A DNA stretch of 64,000 nucleotides from an uncultured Flavobacteriaceae bacterium (GTDB taxonomy: Bacteria; Bacteroidota; Bacteroidia; Flavobacteriales; Flavobacteriaceae), in contig CALSTP010000001.1 in the NCBI GenBank assembly GCA_943789305.1, positions 1,257,178 to 1,321,177 of the forward strand, given 5' to 3'. The notes beneath the pieces are model-generated. The model was not told where the DNA came from, ran no database searches, and worked only from the letters and a program-made list of their open reading frames with translations. This document shows, in pieces, positions 33,201 through 42,671 of this stretch (within the stretch, counting starts at the first letter, position 1; every line of letters begins with the position of its first letter). The position numbers and the translations under genes are program-made.

Positions 33201-33851
33201 TTATGGACAAGTACCCCAAACAGGCTTGTTTTCTTCAAGTAACGCTGAATTTGTTGAAAAATCTTGTGGCTCTGAGGAAAGGTTTGTAACGCACCAACTC
33301 GACAAGTTTTGATTAAAAGCAGTTGCTTCTGAAAATAACCCAAGCATTTTGGTTACTTTCGATGTGTCCCAATTTGATATATTTTGGTTAAACGAAGATG
33401 CACTCTTGAACATACTTCCCATATTAGTTACATTAGAAACATCCCAACCACTGATGTTTTGATTGAATAGATTTGCCTGAAAGAAAATACCATCCATATT
33501 GGTTACATTTGATACGTCCCAAAAACTAATGTCAGAGTTAAAAGAGTTATCATTGAAAAAATTTGTTAATGAAACCCCTGAACCAGACATATCCGTAACC
33601 AATGTTGTGCATAAATTATAATTTCCAGCTTCAATTTCATCTTTAATCGTTGAATTATTTACGGCTACATAAGTTTTCCCATTAATAATATCTATATCAC
33701 CCGCCTGAGCCTGTGGACATTTACAATGATTGTCTTCAAAATATATTTTCCCGGAATTTTGAATAGCGCTAGAGCTTTCATAAGTGTCGTCTCCATACCC
33801 ACCTCCACAGGAAATTAAGATTAAGATTACTAATAATAATAGTTTCTTCAT
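33201..33851 (-). CDS. BspA-like (DUF285) surface lipoprotein, copy 2
   Basis: The 216-residue product has lipobox LISCGGGYGDD. An N-terminal segment (YFEDNHCKCPQAQAGD, then INGKTYVAVNN) with paired cysteines is typical of flavobacterial BspA-like proteins. Three to four DUF285 repeats follow (FNSDISFWDVSNVTNMDGIF, FNQNISGWDVSNVTNMGSMF, FNQNISNWDTSKVTKMLGLF), closed by SSWCVTNL and WGTCP. Probably a surface adhesin-like protein. It differs from the copy at 28928 in its N-terminal segment. Confidence 0.88.
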   Translation of the reverse strand: MKKLLLLVILILISCGGGYGDDTYESSSAIQNSGKIYFEDNHCKCPQAQAGDIDIINGKTYVAVNNSTIKDEIEAGNYNLCTTLVTDMSGSGVSLTNFFNDNSFNSDISFWDVSNVTNMDGIFFQANLFNQNISGWDVSNVTNMGSMFKSASSFNQNISNWDTSKVTKMLGLFSEATAFNQNLSSWCVTNLSSEPQDFSTNSALLEENKPVWGTCP

Positions 33852-34121
33852 TTTATTTTTTTATTTAACTAAAGATAGAAAAAACTTACAGAAATAAATT
33901 TTGAAGTTTTATCAAAAATCTAATTTGAATTTTTAAAACCCGCTAATTCAAACTTAACGTTAGTCTAAAAAGGGCTAGATTAATGATTTAAAAGAGTAAT
34001 TTTTAATTTTTAAACGAATAATAAATTAAGATTATAAAACTAGTAATTGTGAAAATATAACTTTTATAATTGTTTATATCTTCTTTTTATATTACTTTTT
34101 CAGTTTAAAAGAAAACATTAA

Positions 34122-35213
34122 ATGGACACCAATCAACGACTACAATCTCTCGATGTCCTCAGAGGTCTAACCATTATTTTGATGATTATTGTAAACAGTC
34201 CTGGTAGCTGGTCACATGTTTATCCTCCACTATTGCATGCAGAATGGAACGGACTTACACCAACAGATCTTGTATTTCCAAGCTTCTTATTTATTGTTGG
34301 AATATCGATAGTATTATCATTAGAAAAACGTGTACTTGTTGATTCAAAACAAAAGCTTTTAAAAAAGGTTTTTGGGAGAGCCATTAAAATCTATTTAGTG
34401 GGATTACTACTCTGGATTTGGCCTGAATTTGATTTTTCCAACATTAGGTATGCTGGAGTTTTACAACGTATTTCAATTGTTTACTTGATTTGTGCTACGA
34501 TTTTTATCTACACCAAAAAAAGCAACCATATTTCACTTGGAGCCATGCTCTTAATCACGTATACCATTATTATGGTATTTGTTCCGGTTCCAGGAATTGG
34601 AAAACCTGATTTATCTGAACCCATGATGAATTGGGCAAACTACATAGACTCCCATTTACTTCCTGGTGTACTGTGGCAAAAAACTTGGGATCCAGAGGGT
34701 ATCTTAAGTACAATGGGAGCTGTTGTAACCGGTTTATTTGGAATGAGTGCTGCAGGAATTATTAAACAATACAAGGAAAGTAAATCTCTAGATCAATTGA
34801 TGATTTATGGTTTTATACTTGCATTTACCGGTTATATCACTCACTATATTTTCCCCATTAATAAAGCGCTTTGGTCGAGTTCATTTACCTTACTTACTGC
34901 GGGTATAAGTGCTTTGATACTTGGTACTTGTATATACTACATAGATCAAAAAAAAATAAAAAAAGGATTGAATATACCCTTAGCCTTTGGAGTAAATCCA
35001 ATTGTTGCTTATGCTCTTTCAAGTCTTTTGGTTTCTTTGTTTTACAGTGACTTTTTTATAGCGGTAGCACTCAACGACTTGTTTATGGAAAAATTTATTC
35101 AACTGGGTTTATCAGCAAAGTTAGTTTCTTTTTTTTATGCTCTAATTTATGGATTCATAATTTACATACCTACATATTTACTCTACAAAAAGAAATTATA
35201 TATTAAACTTTAA
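34122..35213 (+). CDS. Membrane acetyltransferase-like protein (NagX/HGSNAT family)
   Basis: The 363-residue product has about ten transmembrane helices and the family signature near the start: RLQSLDVLRGLTIILMIIVN, then LLHAEWNGLTPTDLVFPSFLFIVG, with the conserved His of LLHAEWNG. Human HGSNAT moves acetyl groups from cytoplasmic acetyl-CoA to glucosamine across the membrane through this His. Bacterial NagX-type homologues sit in amino-sugar or glycan loci. It is the first gene of a tight operon with two DUF1080 proteins and a Gfo/Idh/MocA enzyme (gaps of 9, 1 and 1 bases), so it probably acts on a sugar or sugar transport intermediate. Confidence 0.88.
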   Translation: MDTNQRLQSLDVLRGLTIILMIIVNSPGSWSHVYPPLLHAEWNGLTPTDLVFPSFLFIVGISIVLSLEKRVLVDSKQKLLKKVFGRAIKIYLVGLLLWIWPEFDFSNIRYAGVLQRISIVYLICATIFIYTKKSNHISLGAMLLITYTIIMVFVPVPGIGKPDLSEPMMNWANYIDSHLLPGVLWQKTWDPEGILSTMGAVVTGLFGMSAAGIIKQYKESKSLDQLMIYGFILAFTGYITHYIFPINKALWSSSFTLLTAGISALILGTCIYYIDQKKIKKGLNIPLAFGVNPIVAYALSSLLVSLFYSDFFIAVALNDLFMEKFIQLGLSAKLVSFFYALIYGFIIYIPTYLLYKKKLYIKL

Positions 35214-35222
35214 AAAAACTGC

Positions 35223-35813
35223 ATGAAAAAAATTTTTACACTCCTCATTCTTTTAACATCAATTGAATCTATTCAGGCACAGTTAACTTTATTTAATGGT
35301 GAAAACCTAGATGGTTGGGAAATTCACGGGACAGAAAAATGGTATGTTGAAAATGGAGAATTGATTTGTGAAAGTGGTCCCGATAAAGAGTATGGCTACT
35401 TATCTACCAAAGAACATTTTGATAATTTTGAGCTAGAACTCGAATTTAAACAGGAAGCTGACGGAAATAGTGGCGTGTTTTTTCGTTCAACTGTAGAAGG
35501 AACTAAAGTTAGTGGATGGCAAGTTGAAGTTGCTCCACCTAGTTTACATACCGGTGGTATTTATGAATCTTACGGAAGAGGTTGGCTCATAAAGCCCGAC
35601 CCCTCAAAAGACCAATACTTAAAAATGGGTGATTGGAATAAAATGAAAATCAAGGTCAATGGAGATAAAGTAATTACTTATTTAAATGGCCATGAAATGG
35701 TTCAAATAGAAGATCAAAAAATTGGACAAGGCAAAGGAGGCATTGCTCTTCAAATTCATTCTGGGGGGGGTATCAAAGTAAAATGGAGAAGTTTAAAATT
35801 AAAAAAAATATAA
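35223..35813 (+). CDS. Secreted DUF1080 protein (3-keto-glycoside hydrolase family)
   Basis: The 196-residue product has a signal peptide ending SIQAQ and one DUF1080 jelly-roll: TLFNGENLDGWEIHG at the start, FDNFELELEFKQEADGNSGVFFRS in the core, VSGWQVEVAPPS, and IHSGGGIKVKWRSLKLKKI at the end. It has no lipobox, in contrast to the next gene, so it should be soluble in the periplasm or secreted. Second gene of the 34122-37933 operon. Family members cleave 3-keto-glucosides by elimination/hydrolysis after C3 oxidation. Confidence 0.92.
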   Translation: MKKIFTLLILLTSIESIQAQLTLFNGENLDGWEIHGTEKWYVENGELICESGPDKEYGYLSTKEHFDNFELELEFKQEADGNSGVFFRSTVEGTKVSGWQVEVAPPSLHTGGIYESYGRGWLIKPDPSKDQYLKMGDWNKMKIKVNGDKVITYLNGHEMVQIEDQKIGQGKGGIALQIHSGGGIKVKWRSLKLKKI

Positions 35814-35814
35814 A

Positions 35815-36588
35815 ATGAAGTCGTTTATATTTATGAGTATATCTGTTTTTATGCTTTTGGGTTGCCAAGAGAATAAAACCAAACCCAAAAAAAAGTCCTC
35901 AGAATGGATTTACCTTTTTGACGGAAGCTCTCTTGATGGATGGAAAGCTTATAACGAGGACAGCTTACCCCCTGGATGGACTATTGTAGATAGCGTAATG
36001 ACTTTTAGCACTGAAATGATTTTGGAGCAAGATTATGACTACAGAGGAAGTAGGGATATCGTTTATGGTGGTCAAGAATTTGACAATTTTGAACTGTATG
36101 TTGAATGGAAAATTCCTCCGGGTGGGAATAGTGGAATTTTTTATCACATTACAGAAGGTTATAACGGTCTCCCAGAAGTAGCTCCCGAATATCAATTAAT
36201 CGATGATGAAAACTACACCGATTTCCATGATATTACAGAATACAACAAAAGTATAGGCATAACCAAAAACCCTCAAGATTTACAACCCCTTCAATCAACT
36301 GGAGCCGACTACGCTATGTACGTTCCAGATCCCGCAAAGAAAAATCTTAATCCTGCAGGTCAATGGAACAGCAGCAAAATTATATTTACCCCTGAAATAG
36401 TAGAACACTGGCTCAATGGGGAATTACTTCTAACTTTTGTTCCCTGGTCAGAAGAGTGGAATGCAAAAAAAAGTAATGGAAAATGGAAAATTGCTGAAGA
36501 TTATGGCATCTACAAAAAAGGATTTATAGGTTTTCAAGATCACGGAAGCCCTTTGTGGTTTAGAAATATTAAAATAAAAGAGTTGTAA
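35815..36588 (+). CDS. DUF1080 lipoprotein (3-keto-glycoside hydrolase family)
   Basis: The 257-residue product has lipobox LLGCQEN and one DUF1080 domain: WIYLFDGSSLDGWKAYN, FDNFELYVEWKIPPGGNSGIFYH, EYQLIDDENYTD, WNSSKIIFTPEIVEHWLNGE, and a closing GFQDHGSPLWFRNIKIKEL. It starts 1 base after the preceding DUF1080 stop, so translation is coupled. Two paralogues in one operon with a Gfo/Idh/MocA enzyme suggest distinct substrates or successive steps. The last strand is nearly the same as that of the 7680 protein (FRNIKI). Confidence 0.92.
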   Translation: MKSFIFMSISVFMLLGCQENKTKPKKKSSEWIYLFDGSSLDGWKAYNEDSLPPGWTIVDSVMTFSTEMILEQDYDYRGSRDIVYGGQEFDNFELYVEWKIPPGGNSGIFYHITEGYNGLPEVAPEYQLIDDENYTDFHDITEYNKSIGITKNPQDLQPLQSTGADYAMYVPDPAKKNLNPAGQWNSSKIIFTPEIVEHWLNGELLLTFVPWSEEWNAKKSNGKWKIAEDYGIYKKGFIGFQDHGSPLWFRNIKIKEL

Positions 36589-36589
36589 A

Positions 36590-37933
36590 ATGAAAAAAAG
36601 AGAATTTATCAAAACTGCTTCATTAGCTATTGGAGCTTCAGTCCTTCCCCTATCGACATGGTCTTGTGGAAAATCTGATGAGATATTACGTACAGCACAT
36701 ATCGGTATTGCAAATATGGGACTTGAAGATTTAAAGGCAATTTCATCCCATGCAAACGTTGTTGTAACTGCTCTGTGTGATGTCGATAACAATGCTTTGA
36801 AAGCTGCCAGTGAAATGTTTCCTCAAGCTCAAATCTTTAGCGACTATCGAATAATGTTTGATCAAATTTCAGATCAAATTGATGCAGTAGTAGTATCTAC
36901 TCCAGACCACACTCATGCTCCAGCTTCCTTATTGGCAATGGAAAAAAATAAAGCTGTTTATTGTCAAAAACCCCTGACTCATTACGTTTCCGAATCCAGA
37001 GAAATGCGAAAAGTTGCCAATGAAAAAAATCTTGTTACTCAAATGGGTATTCAAGTGCACTCATTCTATGATTATAAATTAGCTACTTATCTCATTCAAG
37101 GAGGTATCATTGAAAAAGTCAGCAAAGTAATTGCATGGTCAAACAAAAATTGGGGATATGATGGCCCTGCACCAGAAGGTTCTGATCCCATTCCAGAGAA
37201 TCTTGACTGGAATCTTTGGTTGGGTACTTCTCAAGAACGTGAATATAAAGATGGTTACTACCATCCTGGAAATTGGAGAAAGTTAGTAGATTATGGCTGT
37301 GCAACCTTGGGAGATATGGGAGTACATATTTTTGATACCCCTTACAACGCATTAGAACTTGATGTCCCCAATACAATCACTAATCAGTGTCGCCCATTTA
37401 ATGGTTATGCATATCCAGAGCGAAATATCGTTCGTTACACCTTTGATGGAACCGCCTACACAACAGATCGTTTTGAATGGTTGTGGTATGATGGCGTAGA
37501 TGGACCAGAAATTAAAGACGAATTGTTATTGCCTGATGGAGAGTCTCTTCCTGAACAAGGTGCAATGTTTATTGGAGAAAATGGCAAACGTTTGCTTTTA
37601 CCTCATTTTATGGAACTCCCAAAACTTATCGAAGGGGAGTCCTATGGAAATTATAAAATTGAAGATTATGACCCTGAGGGAACTCTTGGAGAACCGATTA
37701 GAGATTATGCCAAAGAATCTCCAAAACATTACCATGAATTTGTGGATAGTTGTTTAGGGAAATCGGATTGCTCTGCTCCATTTGAATATGCATCCAAACT
37801 AACAGAAACAATTCTTTTAGGAGTTATTGCAGGACGTTTTCCAAACCAAACCCTTCATTACAATAAAGAAACTTCAGAATTTGAAGAACAAGATGCAAAT
37901 ATATTTTTGAAAGGAAATTACCGTACTTTCTAA
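36590..37933 (+). CDS. Exported Gfo/Idh/MocA-family oxidoreductase, copy 1
   Basis: The 447-residue product starts MKKREFIKTASLAIGASVLP, a Tat-like signal with KR in place of RR. The NAD(P)-binding fold follows (HIGIANMGLEDL, VTALCDVDNNAL, AVVVSTPDHTHA), then the catalytic Lys in CQKPLTH and the LGDMGVHIFDTP segment. Exported members of this family keep a tightly bound NAD(H) and can oxidise and re-reduce sugars, including C3 of glucosides. It lies 1 base after the second DUF1080 gene, which strongly suggests that it supplies or consumes 3-keto-sugars. A hairpin terminator follows. Confidence 0.92.
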   Translation: MKKREFIKTASLAIGASVLPLSTWSCGKSDEILRTAHIGIANMGLEDLKAISSHANVVVTALCDVDNNALKAASEMFPQAQIFSDYRIMFDQISDQIDAVVVSTPDHTHAPASLLAMEKNKAVYCQKPLTHYVSESREMRKVANEKNLVTQMGIQVHSFYDYKLATYLIQGGIIEKVSKVIAWSNKNWGYDGPAPEGSDPIPENLDWNLWLGTSQEREYKDGYYHPGNWRKLVDYGCATLGDMGVHIFDTPYNALELDVPNTITNQCRPFNGYAYPERNIVRYTFDGTAYTTDRFEWLWYDGVDGPEIKDELLLPDGESLPEQGAMFIGENGKRLLLPHFMELPKLIEGESYGNYKIEDYDPEGTLGEPIRDYAKESPKHYHEFVDSCLGKSDCSAPFEYASKLTETILLGVIAGRFPNQTLHYNKETSEFEEQDANIFLKGNYRTF

Positions 37934-37963
37934 TAAATAAATAATTTGTTTAGAAAAAAAGGT

Positions 37964-37985
37964 CCTCTTGTTTAAGAGGCTCTTT
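37964..37985 (+). terminator. Terminator of the DUF1080 operon
   Basis: CCTCTT (37964-37969), a GTTT loop and AAGAGG (37974-37979), followed by CTCTTTT. It lies 30 bases after the operon's last stop codon. The stem has 6 bp and the T-run is short, so strength is moderate. Confidence 0.6.
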
Positions 37986-38064
37986 TAAGCCATAAAAAAT
38001 TCTGAGGATTTACAATTTATCTTCGTACAAATATAATTTGATAAAGATTTACAAGATTAAATTA

Positions 38065-40212
38065 TTATAAATCCATTAAAAACTTTAAAACCTCAACTGC
38101 GGCTTTACTAATTTTGGTTCCCGGTCCATAGACCCCCATTGCTCCTGCTCCAATTAAAAAACTGTGATCTTGAGGTGGGATTACTCCACCTACAATTACA
38201 ACTATATCTCCTCGACCCAATCGATTAAGTTCATTGATAACTTTCGGAACTAAGGTTTTATGCCCAGCAGCTAAAGAAGAAATACCCATAATGTGAATAT
38301 CATTTTCTACGGCCTGTTTTGCTGCTTCTTGTGGGGTTTGAAAAAGTGGACCTATGTCAACATCAAAGCCTAAATCTGCATAGCTGGTAGCGACAATCTT
38401 AGCCCCTCTATCGTGTCCATCTTGACCCATTTTGGCTATCATAATTCTGGGACGTCGGCCGTTTAATTCAAAAAATCGATTGGTTAGTTCTTTTCCTTTT
38501 TTAAAATCTACATCATTTTTGATTTCTTTGGAATAAACGCCTGTAAAACTATTTATTTTAGCTTGATAACGACCAAAAGACTGTTCTAATGCACTACTAA
38601 TCTCCCCTAATGTAGCACGTTCTCTTGCGGCAATTACCGCTAGTTCCAATAAATTTTGAGTTAACTTTTTCCCTGAAACCAATTCTTGAGCAGCTTGCTT
38701 CAGAGTCTCTAAAGCTTCTTTTAGTTTAGTATTATTTCTAGAATTTTTTAATTCTTTCAACTGTTTTAATTGCTGTTGCTGAACTTTAATTTGATCTACT
38801 TCCAAAAAGGAAATAAGTTCTTCTTCTTCCAATTTGTATTTATTTACACCAACTATCAAATCTTGACCACTATCGATTCGTGCTTGTTTTTTGGTAGCAG
38901 CTTCTTCAATTCTCATTTTGGGAATTCCAGCCTCGATGGCACTTGTCATTCCTCCATAAGATTCAATTTCTTCGATTAATTCCCATGCTTTTTGAGCAAT
39001 ATCATGAGTCAATTGTTCTACATAATAACTCCCCCCCCAAGGATCAACAGTTTTTGTAATTTGAGTTTCTTCTTGTAAGTAAAGCTGGGTGTTTCGGGCA
39101 ATTCTAGCCGAAAACTCAGTCGGTAAAGCTATTGCTTCATCCAAGGCATTAGTATGTAAACTTTGAGTACCTCCAAAAATAGCTGCCATGGCCTCTATGG
39201 TTGTTCTAGCAACATTATTAAAAGGATCTTGAGCAGTTAAACTCCAACCGCTGGTTTGGCAATGTGCTCGTAACGCTAATGATTTTTCATTTTTCGGATT
39301 GAACTGTTTTACTATTTTAGACCATAACATTCGCGCAGCTCTCATTTTGGCTATTTCCATAAAGTGATTCATACCTATTCCCCAAAAAAAGGAAAGCCTC
39401 GGTGCAAAATCATCAATAGATAAACCGGCTTTGAGACCTGTTCTTATGTATTCTAAACCATCTGAAAGGGTATAAGCCAATTCAATATCGGCAGTCGCAC
39501 CAGCCTCTTGCATATGATAGCCCGAAATACTAATACTATTAAACTTAGGCATATACTTTGAAGTATATTTAAAAATCTCTGATACAATTTTGATGGAATG
39601 CTCTGGTGGGTATATGTAAGTATTCCGAACCATAAATTCTTTCAAAATATCATTCTGTATGGTTCCAGAAAGCTTCTCAGGTTTGACACCTTGTTCTTCA
39701 GCAGCTACAATATAAAATGCCATTATCGGAAGTACCGCTCCATTCATCGTCATAGAAACTGACATTTGATCCAAAGGAATTTTATTAAATAATATCTTCA
39801 TGTCTTCTACTGAGTCAATTGCTACTCCAGCTTTCCCTACATCACCTTCAACACGCATATGATCACTATCATATCCCCTATGAGTGGGCAAATCAAAAGC
39901 CACAGAAAGCCCTTTTTGCCCCATGGCTAAATTCTTTAAGTAAAAAGCATTGCTTTCTTGTGCTGAGGAAAATCCAGCATATTGACGAATGGTCCAAGGT
40001 CGCCTTACATACATAGAACTATACGGTCCTCTTAAAAAAGGAGGTGTCCCAGAAGAAAAACCAAGATGCTCTAAAGATTCTTCAGCTAATGAGGCAATCT
40101 TTGGTATTGCAATCCCCTCAGCAGATAAAAAAACATCAGAAAGTGACTTTTCCGTATTCTTTAAAATTTTTGGAAGTTCAACATCTGAGAAATTTTTACG
40201 ATTATTCTTCAT
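38065..40212 (-). CDS. mutB: Methylmalonyl-CoA mutase large subunit
   Basis: The 715-residue product has the full family length. A CoA-binding TIM barrel comes first ([51 protein letters not shown]). After a linker comes the B12-binding domain from about residue 585 ([19 protein letters not shown]). Asp598-x-His600-x-x-Gly603 is the cobalt-ligating motif, and [11 protein letters not shown] holds the cofactor tail pocket. It converts (R)-methylmalonyl-CoA to succinyl-CoA. It overlaps mutA by 4 bases and forms the operon nitrilase-mutA-mutB. Confidence 0.97.
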   Translation of the reverse strand: MKNNRKNFSDVELPKILKNTEKSLSDVFLSAEGIAIPKIASLAEESLEHLGFSSGTPPFLRGPYSSMYVRRPWTIRQYAGFSSAQESNAFYLKNLAMGQKGLSVAFDLPTHRGYDSDHMRVEGDVGKAGVAIDSVEDMKILFNKIPLDQMSVSMTMNGAVLPIMAFYIVAAEEQGVKPEKLSGTIQNDILKEFMVRNTYIYPPEHSIKIVSEIFKYTSKYMPKFNSISISGYHMQEAGATADIELAYTLSDGLEYIRTGLKAGLSIDDFAPRLSFFWGIGMNHFMEIAKMRAARMLWSKIVKQFNPKNEKSLALRAHCQTSGWSLTAQDPFNNVARTTIEAMAAIFGGTQSLHTNALDEAIALPTEFSARIARNTQLYLQEETQITKTVDPWGGSYYVEQLTHDIAQKAWELIEEIESYGGMTSAIEAGIPKMRIEEAATKKQARIDSGQDLIVGVNKYKLEEEELISFLEVDQIKVQQQQLKQLKELKNSRNNTKLKEALETLKQAAQELVSGKKLTQNLLELAVIAARERATLGEISSALEQSFGRYQAKINSFTGVYSKEIKNDVDFKKGKELTNRFFELNGRRPRIMIAKMGQDGHDRGAKIVATSYADLGFDVDIGPLFQTPQEAAKQAVENDIHIMGISSLAAGHKTLVPKVINELNRLGRGDIVVIVGGVIPPQDHSFLIGAGAMGVYGPGTKISKAAVEVLKFLMDL

Positions 40213-41558
40213 GAATTTTCTGTTTTTTCAGCTAGGCGCTTTTCAATGATCGGCTGAATAATTCCTGTTTTAAATGTTTTTGTAGTTTTAAGAATAATAG
40301 CTGTTTTTGGTACTTGATGATCTTGATATTTATTTGTTCCAACCAAAATTAGATTACCAGAATCAAAAAGTGATTCTTCTTTTTCAGCGGAAGCTTGAAT
40401 TTCTTTTTGAATCTCTTCATTGAGCAAGGCATTCAAAAACCCGCCATGACTCTCTAGACTTTTAAAGTTTTCCAAAGATAACTCAGCAAGATCTTCCGTT
40501 ATTTTTTCTATATAATACGAACCTTCTATAGGATTGATGACTTGATCAAAATAACTTTCGTTTTTTAGGATAAGTAATTGGTTTTGTGCCATACGAACTC
40601 CAAAACTATTTGGAGGGTTAATAATAGAATCATAAGCAATATTATTGATGATATCAGCACCTCCCAATATTGCAGACATCATAGCTGTCGTTGTTCGAAG
40701 CATATTTGTATTGTAATCTTGTAACGTCATGCTGCGTTTTGACGGCTCAGCAATAATCTTGAATGATATCCGAAGGTTATAAATGGATGTTATTTGAGTA
40801 AAAACTGTTTTTAAAGCTTGGATTTTGGCTATTTCGAAGAAGTAATTACTTCCTAGTGCTAAATGAAAAAGAAATTCAACCGCATCAATTGACAAGGATT
40901 CTAATAAGGTTATGTAATCTATGGCAAGGCTCATACCATATGAAAGTTGCTGCGGAATAGTAGCACCAGCATTTTGGTATATTCGAGTATCTACATAAAT
41001 GGGGGCACTTGTTTTTTGGGAATTAATCAATTTTATCAAATGATTCAAATCAGTTTTTTGGTCTATAAGCCAATCCCCGTTTTTAGCAAGCATAGTTATT
41101 GGATCAAAAAGGAAAAAATATTTGTTTCTATTTAAAAATTTTGATTCCATCTCATCCAAATGTTTACGCTTTGGGATAAAATGAAAGATGAAATAAAAAT
41201 TGATTTGAAAGGGTTTCAGTGCTTCAAAAAGATTTTTAAAAGATATCTCTTTATTACTCAGACACAAAAAAACTGTTTCAATATCCAATTTAATTAAAGC
41301 TTCAAGGGAGTGAGCTAAAGATTCAATATCCAATTCAATGTATAGGGTATGAGCGGTATTCCATTGCTCGGGAAATGAATTAATGATTCGTTTTGATTGA
41401 TTATTGTCTCGTTCATAAAACGGTTGAGTTGTGATACCATCCAAAGATTCCCAACATAAAGTAGATTGATAGTTTAAGCCTTTTAAATCCTTTTGAATTT
41501 GTGACCACACTTCTTGATCGCTACTACTCTTAAATTCTGAAAATAGTTTTTGTTCCAT
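40209..41558 (-). CDS. mutA: Methylmalonyl-CoA mutase small subunit, without C-terminal domain
   Basis: The 449-residue product carries the catalytically inactive TIM barrel of the small subunit ([71 protein letters not shown]). It stops shortly after [10 protein letters not shown], where MutB continues into linker and B12 domain. Long-form MutA proteins (over 600 residues) carry a degenerate B12-like domain there. A short form is my recollection for flavobacteria too. A separate B12-like domain without cobalt ligand lies at 44070-44495 and could replace it. Confidence 0.93.
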   Translation of the reverse strand: MEQKLFSEFKSSSDQEVWSQIQKDLKGLNYQSTLCWESLDGITTQPFYERDNNQSKRIINSFPEQWNTAHTLYIELDIESLAHSLEALIKLDIETVFLCLSNKEISFKNLFEALKPFQINFYFIFHFIPKRKHLDEMESKFLNRNKYFFLFDPITMLAKNGDWLIDQKTDLNHLIKLINSQKTSAPIYVDTRIYQNAGATIPQQLSYGMSLAIDYITLLESLSIDAVEFLFHLALGSNYFFEIAKIQALKTVFTQITSIYNLRISFKIIAEPSKRSMTLQDYNTNMLRTTTAMMSAILGGADIINNIAYDSIINPPNSFGVRMAQNQLLILKNESYFDQVINPIEGSYYIEKITEDLAELSLENFKSLESHGGFLNALLNEEIQKEIQASAEKEESLFDSGNLILVGTNKYQDHQVPKTAIILKTTKTFKTGIIQPIIEKRLAEKTENS

Positions 41559-41574
41559 TTTTAAGCTGTTGCTT

Positions 41575-42522
41575 TTATTCCTTAACTTTTAAGGTGGATT
41601 GTCGTTCGCGATTCAGGTGTAATTGAGTTACATCGGGTCTAGAATAATGACCCGAAGGATCAAAATTCTGTCGCTCTTGATAGATGCGATTCAAATAAAT
41701 TTCAGTACAAAAAACTCCCTCGGAATTAACTATGGGTTCAATAAGCCAGCTACCATCTGGATTTGCGACACAAGAACCTCCATTGGCTAAATTGTCAGGT
41801 GCAGCATCCAACAACTCTTCAAAATAGGGCGTGTCTTTTGGGAAATCATTTTTTGTCATCAAAGCACTAACAGAAATCACATAAGATCTACTTTCTCTTG
41901 CAATGAATCGAGTAATATCTTTAGTGTTATGCTCACTCCCTGGCCAAACTGCACAGTGTACATTCTCACCCATTCCATACAATGCTGCTCTGGGCAAGGG
42001 CATCCAATTTTCCCAACAGTTCAAGCCTCCAAGAGTAAAGCCTTTGTAAGAATGTACTTGCAATCCATTTCCGTCTCCTGGTGCCCATGTCAACCGCTCA
42101 TCATATGTAGGTTGTAGTTTTCTGTGGACACTGCAGATAACTCCTTGATCATTTATAAATACTAAAGAGCAGTATAAACTGTGTCCTCCTCGGTTTGAGG
42201 CCCGTTCTATTATGCCAATATAAACAGCCATTTTATATTGACTTGCTAAAGCACAAACTTCATCCAAATCCCCATTTTCTATGTTGATCGAATTTTGAGC
42301 GTAATGAGCATGCAAAACTTTATTAATTTTTAAATCCCATTGTGCTCCATTTGTTAAGGCTAACCAAAAAGGATACCCAGGCAAAAGACCCTCTCCAAAA
42401 ACAATAAGCTGTGCTTTTTCTTTGTATGCCTCAAGCATGGCAGTTTTTACTTTATCGAGGGTTTTGTTTTTGTTTAACCAAACAGGAGAAATTTGAGCTA
42501 AAGCAACCTGTAGTTTATTCAT
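41575..42522 (-). CDS. Nitrilase (carbon-nitrogen hydrolase)
   Basis: The 315-residue product has the catalytic triad in the usual spacing: Glu44 (FGEGLLPGYP), Lys135 (HRKLQPTYDE) and Cys169 (GGLNCWENWMPL). The CWENWMPL context places it with true nitrilases rather than amidases or ureidopropionases. It has no signal peptide. It hydrolyses nitriles to acids and ammonia; the substrate is not predictable. It lies 16 bases upstream of mutA in the same direction, so it is probably the first gene of the mut operon. That pairing is unexpected and hints at a nitrile whose acid enters the propionyl/methylmalonyl route. Confidence 0.93.
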   Translation of the reverse strand: MNKLQVALAQISPVWLNKNKTLDKVKTAMLEAYKEKAQLIVFGEGLLPGYPFWLALTNGAQWDLKINKVLHAHYAQNSINIENGDLDEVCALASQYKMAVYIGIIERASNRGGHSLYCSLVFINDQGVICSVHRKLQPTYDERLTWAPGDGNGLQVHSYKGFTLGGLNCWENWMPLPRAALYGMGENVHCAVWPGSEHNTKDITRFIARESRSYVISVSALMTKNDFPKDTPYFEELLDAAPDNLANGGSCVANPDGSWLIEPIVNSEGVFCTEIYLNRIYQERQNFDPSGHYSRPDVTQLHLNRERQSTLKVKE

Positions 42523-42671
42523 TTTAATGATTTATTTACAAGTAAATATAAACATATAATCTAGGTTAATAAGACTATTTTTCCAGGGTTTTATGTTTCA
42601 ATTCTTTGAAATACAATTACAAATTCGCAGTTGAATAAAATATGGTATCTTCGAAAGTATAATTAACACCT

